From: Arthrobacter sp. YN
Lineage (GTDB): Bacteria > Actinomycetota > Actinomycetes > Actinomycetales > Micrococcaceae
Assembly: GCF_002224285.1 (NCBI RefSeq)
Contig: NZ_CP022436.1
Span: 4,402,001-4,466,000 of the forward strand
Reading direction: 5' to 3'
DNA length: 64,000 bases
Within the stretch, counting starts at the first letter, position 1; every line of letters starts with the position of its first letter. Of this stretch, positions 59,198 to 64,000 are shown piece by piece. The position numbers and the translations under genes are program-made. The notes under the pieces are model-generated. The model was not told where the DNA came from and did not search any database. It saw nothing but the letters and a program-made list of their open reading frames with translations.

Positions 59198-59351
59198 CGC
59201 GACCTGATTTCATGCGAAGTTACAGGGGGACGTACTGGGTCAATTATGCTCCCGGGGCGTCACATTTGAACGCGGCTCGAGACGGTCCGGATTTTCCACA
59301 TAAGGCGTATGTCGTGTTCCGCAAACAGCAGGGGTCGGGAATGATCGCTGT

Positions 59352-61052
59352 ATGAGTTCACCCACCCGCACTTCAGCCAAGGACCGTCTTTCGGGCGTCT
59401 GGGCTCTCAAGGGCTACAAACTCGAATGGTTGCGGCACGATGCCGTGGCGGGTGCTGCTCTGTTTGCCTTGCTGGTACCTGCCGGGATGGCCTATGCGCA
59501 GGCGGCCGGCCTTCCTCCTGTCACCGGGCTCTACGCCACTGTGATTCCGTTGTTGGTATACGCCGTGGTGGGGCCTTCCCGCATCCTGGTCCTGGGGCCC
59601 GACTCATCCCTTGCCCCCATGATCGCGGCCGCTATTGTGCCGCTGGCAGCTGGGAACAGCGAGAGATCAGTGGCACTCGCCGGGCTTTTGGCTGTGTTGA
59701 TCGGGGCGCTCATGCTTGCGGGCTCGGCACTGAAACTGGGAGCCATCACGGGCCTGCTGTCCAAACCCATCAGGCTCGGATACTTGAACGGGATCGCACT
59801 GTTGGTGGCCCTTTCGCAGCTCCCGGCCTTTTTGGGGATTGAGGCCGACGGCGACATCTGGCAAAAGCTCGCGAAGGTCACCACCGGGTTACTGGGCGGC
59901 GAGGTCAATATCACCGCACTGCTGTTGGGAGTGGGGTCGCTGGCTCTCATCTGGATCCCCCGGCTCTTGAAGTGGAAGGTACCCGGCGTTCTGCTGGCGG
60001 TGGTTGGCTCGTGTGTGGCGACGGCGGTCTTCGGACTCAACGACGACGTGAAAGTCACCGGGGTCCTGCCGCAGGGCCTGCCCATGCCCGCGCTCGGGGG
60101 CATTGGCTGGGCCGACGCCCTGACGCTGCTCCCCGCCGCCGCCGGCATCGCGCTCATGGCTTTCGCTGACACAGGGGTGTTGTCCCAAACATTGGCAGCC
60201 AAGGAAGGGAAGAAGGTCTCCGGAAACAGGGAGATGGCAGCGCTGGGAGCAGCCAATGCTGCTACAGGCCTCCTGGGCGGATTTCCCATCTCAGGGAGTA
60301 CCTCCAGGACACCGGTGGCCGTGGATGCCGGCGCAAAATCCCAGATGACAGGGGTGGTCGGCTCCGTGCTGGTGCTGGCGTTCATGCTGCTGGCTCCGGG
60401 AGTAACCGAGTACCTGCCGTCGGCAACCTTGGCCGCCGTCGTCATCGCCGCAGCCATTGCCCTCGCGGATCCTGCCGGCGTCCGGCGGCTCCTGCGGATG
60501 AGCCGCAGCGAGTCCGTGGTGATGCTGGCCGCGTTCCTGGGAGTGCTGACGGTGGGTGTGCTCGAAGGAATCGTGGTGGCCATCGCCTTGGCACTCCTGG
60601 ATTTTGTCCGCAGGGCATGGGATCCGTATCGAACCGAACTCGGCTCAGAGGAAGGCCTTCCCGGCTATCACGACCTTGAACGCCACCCCGAGGGCAAGCG
60701 CATCCCCGGGCTCTTGATCCTCCGGTTCGATGCTCCCCTGTTCTTCGGCAACGGACAGGTTCTGGCCAGCTTTGTGAGGGAGCAACTCGACGAGGCCCCG
60801 GACGAGTCCGCGGAGCCCATCACCCACATCATCCTTGCCGCCGAACCGATCACCGGGATCGACACCACCGCTTTGGATGACCTGGTAACCCTGGACGAAT
60901 GGTTGGCCAGGAAAGGAGTGGATCTGGTGTTTGCCGAGCTCAAAGGGCCTGTGAAGGACAAGTTGATCCGCCTCGGCACGGCTGCCCGATTTACGCCGGA
61001 CCACTTCTACCCCACTGTCGGCGCGGCAGTGCGGGCGCTCAAGGACCGGTAG
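59352..61052 (+). CDS. SulP-family anion transporter with STAS domain
   Basis: 566 aa. The N-terminal two thirds (residues about 20-410) hold about 12-14 hydrophobic segments with the SulP signature GAALFALLVPAGMAYAQAAG (about 34-53) and GGFPISGSTSRTPVAVDAGA (about 313-332). The C-terminal cytoplasmic STAS domain spans about 440-560 (GLLILRFDAPLFFGNGQVLA, EPITGIDTTALDDL). It imports sulfate or another anion such as bicarbonate. The divergent monooxygenase operon and the downstream sulfur genes favour sulfate or an organosulfur anion, by inference. Confidence 0.92.
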   Translation: MSSPTRTSAKDRLSGVWALKGYKLEWLRHDAVAGAALFALLVPAGMAYAQAAGLPPVTGLYATVIPLLVYAVVGPSRILVLGPDSSLAPMIAAAIVPLAAGNSERSVALAGLLAVLIGALMLAGSALKLGAITGLLSKPIRLGYLNGIALLVALSQLPAFLGIEADGDIWQKLAKVTTGLLGGEVNITALLLGVGSLALIWIPRLLKWKVPGVLLAVVGSCVATAVFGLNDDVKVTGVLPQGLPMPALGGIGWADALTLLPAAAGIALMAFADTGVLSQTLAAKEGKKVSGNREMAALGAANAATGLLGGFPISGSTSRTPVAVDAGAKSQMTGVVGSVLVLAFMLLAPGVTEYLPSATLAAVVIAAAIALADPAGVRRLLRMSRSESVVMLAAFLGVLTVGVLEGIVVAIALALLDFVRRAWDPYRTELGSEEGLPGYHDLERHPEGKRIPGLLILRFDAPLFFGNGQVLASFVREQLDEAPDESAEPITHIILAAEPITGIDTTALDDLVTLDEWLARKGVDLVFAELKGPVKDKLIRLGTAARFTPDHFYPTVGAAVRALKDR

Positions 61053-61137
61053 TGGATCAGCCGCCGATTACGCAACATGACGACGGTGCAGCCACCCGCA
61101 AGTGCAGCCCGACGCCCGTGGATGTTACGTTTTTCTT

Positions 61138-61216
61138 GAGTAATGAGTACCAGCGCAAAGCCCTGACTTGCTGGTCGGCAACCCTCTCTCCGGCGGGGTG
61201 CCTCAGGTGACTACTC
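61138..61216 (+). promoter_or_regulatory. SAM-IV riboswitch
   Basis: The sequence follows the actinobacterial SAM-IV consensus closely: P1 GAGTA/TACTC (61138-61142 and 61212-61216), P2 ACCAGC/GCTGGT (61149-61154 and 61170-61175), and P3 GGCAACCC/GGGGTGCC (61177-61184 and 61195-61202), with the conserved TCAGGTGA joining region. It lies 48 bp before the first gene of the DUF1737-rhodanese-MetZ operon, whose GAGGAG ribosome-binding site (61250-61255) could be the expression platform. SAM binding would lower methionine-pathway expression. Confidence 0.88.
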
Positions 61217-61263
61217 GGCGTATCGACAACTCGAACTGCAAGCGTGACTGAGGAGCACCAGCA

Positions 61264-61530
61264 ATGCCTGAACCCACTGAAGAAAAACTCTCTTACCGCC
61301 TGATTACAGGCCCGGATAACCGCGATTTCTGCGAGCGTATCCACAACTCCCTCGCCGAGGGCTATGTGCTCCATGGCAGCCCGGCAGCCACCTTCAACGG
61401 CACGGAAGTCATCGTTGCCCAAGCAATCGTGCTGCCTGCGGCGATCGCCAATGCTGATGCCGCCGTCGCCAACGCAGTGGACCAACTTGAGAACTACGAC
61501 GATGAAGAAGCATTCGAGGGCCACGCATGA
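61264..61530 (+). CDS. DUF1737-domain small protein
   Basis: 88 aa. The core SYRLITGPDNRDFCERIHNS, EGYVLHGSPAATFNG and VIVAQAIVLP match DUF1737, a small domain of unknown function. The acidic C-terminus ends in LENYDDEEAFEGHA. A GAGGAG ribosome-binding site precedes the ATG. It is the first gene under the SAM-IV riboswitch and overlaps the rhodanese start (ATGA), so it is likely connected with methionine or sulfur metabolism, but no reaction is known. Confidence 0.88.
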   Translation: MPEPTEEKLSYRLITGPDNRDFCERIHNSLAEGYVLHGSPAATFNGTEVIVAQAIVLPAAIANADAAVANAVDQLENYDDEEAFEGHA

Positions 61531-61937
61531 GCTACGCAGGTGACCTGACCCCGCAGGACGCGTGGGCCAAGCTTGAAGAAGGCGCCATCCTGGTGGACGT
61601 GCGCACCGAGGGCGAGTGGGCCCACATCGGCATCCCGGACACCAAAGCCACCGAGAACGATCCCCTGTTCATCCAGTGGAACCTCGCTGGCGGCATCCCA
61701 AACGCCCGCTTCATCGAGGACCTGCAGCAGCAGGCACCCGAGGATGACGCCGTGGAGCTCGTCTTCATCTGCCGCTCGGGGCAGCGCTCCATCTCCGCCG
61801 CCATCGCCGCAACTCAGGCCGGCTTCACGGCGTACAACGTCCTTGAGGGCTTCGAAGGCGACCCGGACCGCTACGGTGAGCGCACCGTGAACGGCTGGAA
61901 GAACCGTGGCCTGCCGACGAATCTGGGGACCGAGTAA
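61527..61937 (+). CDS. Rhodanese-like sulfurtransferase
   Basis: 136 aa single-domain rhodanese. The active-site loop is FICRSGQRSISAAIAA (Cys near residue 82), with the N-terminal AILVDVRTEGEWAHIGIPDT (about 19-38) and C-terminal GFTAYNVLEGFEGDPDRYGE. It carries sulfane sulfur as a persulfide. It is coupled at both ends: ATGA overlap with the DUF1737 gene, and the MetZ GTG start immediately after its TAA. It may deliver sulfide or persulfide for homocysteine formation. Confidence 0.92.
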   Translation: MSYAGDLTPQDAWAKLEEGAILVDVRTEGEWAHIGIPDTKATENDPLFIQWNLAGGIPNARFIEDLQQQAPEDDAVELVFICRSGQRSISAAIAATQAGFTAYNVLEGFEGDPDRYGERTVNGWKNRGLPTNLGTE

Positions 61938-63146
61938 GTGACTTTCAATCCCGACGCCGCCGGCTGGAGCCCTGACACCCAGGCAGTTCGCGGCGGCCTT
62001 GACCGCACCAATTTCCAGGAAACGTCCGAGCCCGTTTTCCTGAACTCCGGCTTTGTCTACGAATCGGCCGCCGCTGCCGAACGTGCCTTCACCGGCGAGG
62101 ACGAACGCTTCGTTTACTCCCGCTACGGCAACCCGTCCGTCGCCACATTCCAGGAGCGGCTGCGGCTGCTCGAAGGCACCGAGGCATGCTTTGCCACGGC
62201 GTCCGGCATGTCCGCGGTCTTCACAGCCCTGGGTGCCCTGCTGGCCGCAGGCGACCGAGTGGTTGCCGCCCGCTCGCTGTTCGGCTCCTGCTTCGTGATC
62301 CTCAACGAGATACTGCCCCGCTGGGGTGTGGAAACCGTGTTCGTTGACGGCCCGGATCTGGATCAGTGGCGTGAAGCCCTCTCGGAACCGACCACTGCCG
62401 TGTTCTTTGAGTCGCCGTCCAATCCCATGCAGGAGATCGTCGATATCGCCGCCGTCAGCGAACTGGCGCATGCCGCCGGGGCGACTGTCGTGGTCGACAA
62501 TGTTTTCGCCACTCCCCTGCTGCAGCGCTGCGGTGAGCTGGGCGCAGACGTGATCGTGTACTCCGGCACCAAGCATATTGATGGCCAAGGTCGTGTCCTT
62601 GGCGGCGCGATCCTGGGCACTAAAGAGTTCATCGATGGTCCCGTCAAGCAACTCATGCGCCATACTGGCCCTTCCCTTTCCGCGTTCAATGCCTGGGTAC
62701 TGACCAAGGGTTTGGAGACCATTGGACTGCGGGTGAACCACAGCTCGGCATCCGCATTGAAGATCGCAGAGTGGCTCGAGCAGCAACCCGCCATCAGCTG
62801 GGTCAAGTACCCGCTGCTCACGTCCCACCCGCAGTACGAGCTTGCCGCGAAGCAGATGAAGGCCGGCGGCACTGTCCTGACGTTCGAGCTGTCTCCTTCG
62901 GCCGGGCGCTCAGCCAAAGAGGCTGCGTTCGCCTTGCTCGATGGCCTCCGCGTCATTGACATCTCCAACAACCTGGGCGATTCCAAGTCCCTTATCACCC
63001 ACCCCGCCACCACCACCCACCGGGCCATGGGACCAGAGGGCCGGGCGGCGATCGGGCTCACCGACGGCGTGGTCCGCTTGTCTGTAGGACTGGAAGACGT
63101 GGACGATCTCATCCTGGATCTGGAGAAGGCCCTCAAACAGGTCTAA
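61938..63146 (+). CDS. metZ: O-succinylhomoserine sulfhydrylase
   Basis: 402 aa Cys/Met-metabolism PLP enzyme. The PLP Lys is in VIVYSGTKHIDGQGRVLGGA (about residue 213); other signatures are FVYSRYGNPSVATFQERL (about 55-72) and VFFESPSNPMQEIVDIAAVS. The combination of HIDGQGR with an upstream rhodanese and SAM-IV riboswitch fits MetZ (homocysteine from activated homoserine and sulfide) better than cystathionine gamma-synthase or lyase. The GTG start follows the rhodanese TAA with no gap. Confidence 0.9.
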   Translation: MTFNPDAAGWSPDTQAVRGGLDRTNFQETSEPVFLNSGFVYESAAAAERAFTGEDERFVYSRYGNPSVATFQERLRLLEGTEACFATASGMSAVFTALGALLAAGDRVVAARSLFGSCFVILNEILPRWGVETVFVDGPDLDQWREALSEPTTAVFFESPSNPMQEIVDIAAVSELAHAAGATVVVDNVFATPLLQRCGELGADVIVYSGTKHIDGQGRVLGGAILGTKEFIDGPVKQLMRHTGPSLSAFNAWVLTKGLETIGLRVNHSSASALKIAEWLEQQPAISWVKYPLLTSHPQYELAAKQMKAGGTVLTFELSPSAGRSAKEAAFALLDGLRVIDISNNLGDSKSLITHPATTTHRAMGPEGRAAIGLTDGVVRLSVGLEDVDDLILDLEKALKQV

Positions 63147-63156
63147 CCTTGCTGCC

Positions 63157-63831
63157 ATGAGCGGGAACCATCCCTATCGCCGTGCCGGAGCGGTCATCGT
63201 TGCCGGCACGGTGGTGTGGTTCGTGGGAATCTCGCCTGTCTCGCGCGTCTACATCACACCGGACGATGCCGAACGCCTGCGCATGCTGACCTCCGGACGG
63301 CGCGGTTGGATCATGGGCCAGCACCTCACCGCCGTGGGGACCGTCGCCGTGCCGGTGGGATTCGCCGCGTTCGCCCGCGCCGCTCCGGGTAAGGACGCCG
63401 CTCCGGGTAAGGACGCCGCTCCGGGCAAGGACGCCGTTCCGGGTACCAACGCATCGCGCGGGAAAGCGAAGAAATGGGCTTTCGCTGCCGCCGGCGCATT
63501 GCTCGCGGGCGCCCCGTTCTTCGTCTCCAGCCTCGCCCGGCGGGCTGCTGACATTGAGGGTTTCGCCTACCGCCGTGGATCCAACGCGCCTTTCCTGGCC
63601 TATTCCGGGTTGCATGTTGTGGCGTTGGCCGCCTTGGGTGGGAGTCTTCTTTCCTTGCCCACAAAACGCTGGATCGGCGTCACGGCCGCGGTCAGCGCAC
63701 CTATCTACGGCGCCATTCTGGTAGCGAAAAAGGACATCCCGCCGTTCTGCTTCTACTTGGTGGAGGGCCTCGCTGGCGCCTACTTGATGGCGTGGGAAGA
63801 ACCGGAAGCCGACCAGCCTAAGGTCTCCTGA
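63157..63831 (+). CDS. Membrane protein with APGKDA repeats, unknown function
   Basis: 224 aa. About five hydrophobic segments (AGAVIVAGTVVWFVGISPV, LTAVGTVAVPVGFAAFARAA, WAFAAAGALLAGAPFFVSSL, SGLHVVALAALGGSLLSL, GVTAAVSAPIYGAILVA). Between the second and third segments, 18-bp DNA repeats encode APGKDA three times, followed by VPGTN. No family is recognised. It begins 10 bp after metZ and may be read from the same promoter, but nothing else ties it to methionine synthesis. Confidence 0.7.
   Translation: MSGNHPYRRAGAVIVAGTVVWFVGISPVSRVYITPDDAERLRMLTSGRRGWIMGQHLTAVGTVAVPVGFAAFARAAPGKDAAPGKDAAPGKDAVPGTNASRGKAKKWAFAAAGALLAGAPFFVSSLARRAADIEGFAYRRGSNAPFLAYSGLHVVALAALGGSLLSLPTKRWIGVTAAVSAPIYGAILVAKKDIPPFCFYLVEGLAGAYLMAWEEPEADQPKVS
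63382..63450 (+). repeat. 18-bp in-frame minisatellite
   Basis: Unit GCTCCGGGTAAGGACGCC at 63382-63399 and 63400-63417, a one-base variant at 63418-63435, and a partial diverged unit to 63450. The unit is a multiple of three, so copy-number change would lengthen or shorten the encoded APGKDA linker without frameshift. Confidence 0.9.
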
Positions 63832-64000
63832 CCCGGGTCAGCATCGGCGCGGGATCCTTGTGCGCGTCGGCGGAGGTTCCGCGAACCGTCACCTTCGCTG
63901 CATGCCCGACGACGGCGGCGAGGGCTGCGCTGGTGGGCGGACTGCCCGGCTGGTTCTGGCTGCCGCGCTGCCTGTTGTTGTACCGCACCGCCGCTTCCCG
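63818..64000 (-). CDS. Possible 3' end of a minus-strand gene
   Basis: An open frame runs in from the window edge for 61 codons and stops at 63818-63820. It reads ...SAALAAVVGHAAKVTVRGTS and DPAPMLTRVRRP at the end, with a polar Asn/Arg/Gln stretch before it (YNNRQRGSQNQPG). It overlaps the end of the 63157 gene by 14 bp. No family is recognised. The alternative is noncoding sequence, since the frame is short and open frames are common at this GC content. Confidence 0.4.
   Translation of the reverse strand, partial: REAAVRYNNRQRGSQNQPGSPPTSAALAAVVGHAAKVTVRGTSADAHKDPAPMLTRVRRP

Noticed and set aside
61494..62828. 444-codon antisense frame over rhodanese and metZ
   Set aside because: Covers two strongly supported genes in a coupled operon; no start signal or domain of its own.
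63382..63450. Possible CRISPR or mobile-element repeat
   Set aside because: The 18-bp units are tandem and in frame inside a coding region, so they form a coding minisatellite.
1..64000. tRNA, rRNA, prophage or insertion-sequence genes
   Set aside because: None was recognised on either strand by reading; a tRNA/Infernal scan was not possible and would be the decisive check.

Overview
The window looks like a chromosomal segment of a high-GC Gram-positive actinobacterium, most likely Arthrobacter or Paenarthrobacter (Micrococcaceae). The indications are GC-rich codon use, many GTG starts, ATGA/GTGA stop-start overlaps, Tat-exported and lipoprotein substrates, a DinB2-type polymerase, ECF41 and ECF42 sigma factors, an actinobacterial SAM-IV riboswitch and an Arthrobacter-type copper amine oxidase. 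This assignment comes from reading the sequence; no database search was possible. No rRNA, tRNA, prophage, insertion sequence or CRISPR array was seen.

Layout. 1-6.1 kb: end of a sugar ABC operon (binding protein, two permeases, Gfo/Idh-like protein), then a ROK kinase, glucosamine-6-phosphate deaminase and a CPBP protease, closed by a strong terminator. 6.3-7.8 kb: an AbiE/MenAT-like toxin-antitoxin pair. 8-15.7 kb: a second carbohydrate locus with a DeoR-LacI hybrid regulator, a frameshifted Tat-exported beta-propeller, a lipoprotein ABC importer and a D-2-hydroxyacid dehydrogenase; probable operator repeats lie at the divergent promoter. 15.8-25 kb: CtpE-like P-type ATPase, PhoD phosphatase, AlaA aminotransferase, zinc alcohol dehydrogenase, and an ECF41 sigma factor with its carboxymuconolactone-decarboxylase partner. 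25-30.4 kb: copper amine oxidase with a small membrane protein, TetR regulator, LysE exporter and aldehyde dehydrogenase. 30.4-41.6 kb: prephenate dehydratase, MMPL exporter with MarR regulator, methyltransferase, DGPF/YCII protein with ECF42 sigma factor, aldo-keto reductase, DinB2-like polymerase, RhtB exporter. 41.6-46.3 kb: nucleoside salvage (LacI repressor, nucleoside hydrolase, MFS carrier, ribokinase). 46.3-54.4 kb: TetR regulator, LMW phosphatase coupled to a P-loop-kinase/PabB fusion, cardiolipin synthase, PabC, amino-acid permease. 54.6-64 kb: a sulfur-leaning region with a tight flavin-monooxygenase/ammonia-lyase-like/cysteine-synthase-like operon, a SulP transporter, and a SAM-IV-riboswitch-controlled DUF1737-rhodanese-MetZ operon.

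The most novel-looking items are: (1) the three-gene operon at 55195-59197, whose ammonia-lyase-like protein lacks the glycine of the MIO-forming tripeptide, beside sulfate/sulfur genes; (2) a family of at least five related intergenic palindromes with differing stems and a recurring TGAG loop motif; (3) the excisionase-HTH antitoxin with nucleotidyltransferase toxin; (4) the kinase-PabB fusion; (5) a Y-family polymerase with isoleucine at the steric-gate position. Two ECF systems also have candidate target promoters with the same spacing in front of their partner genes.
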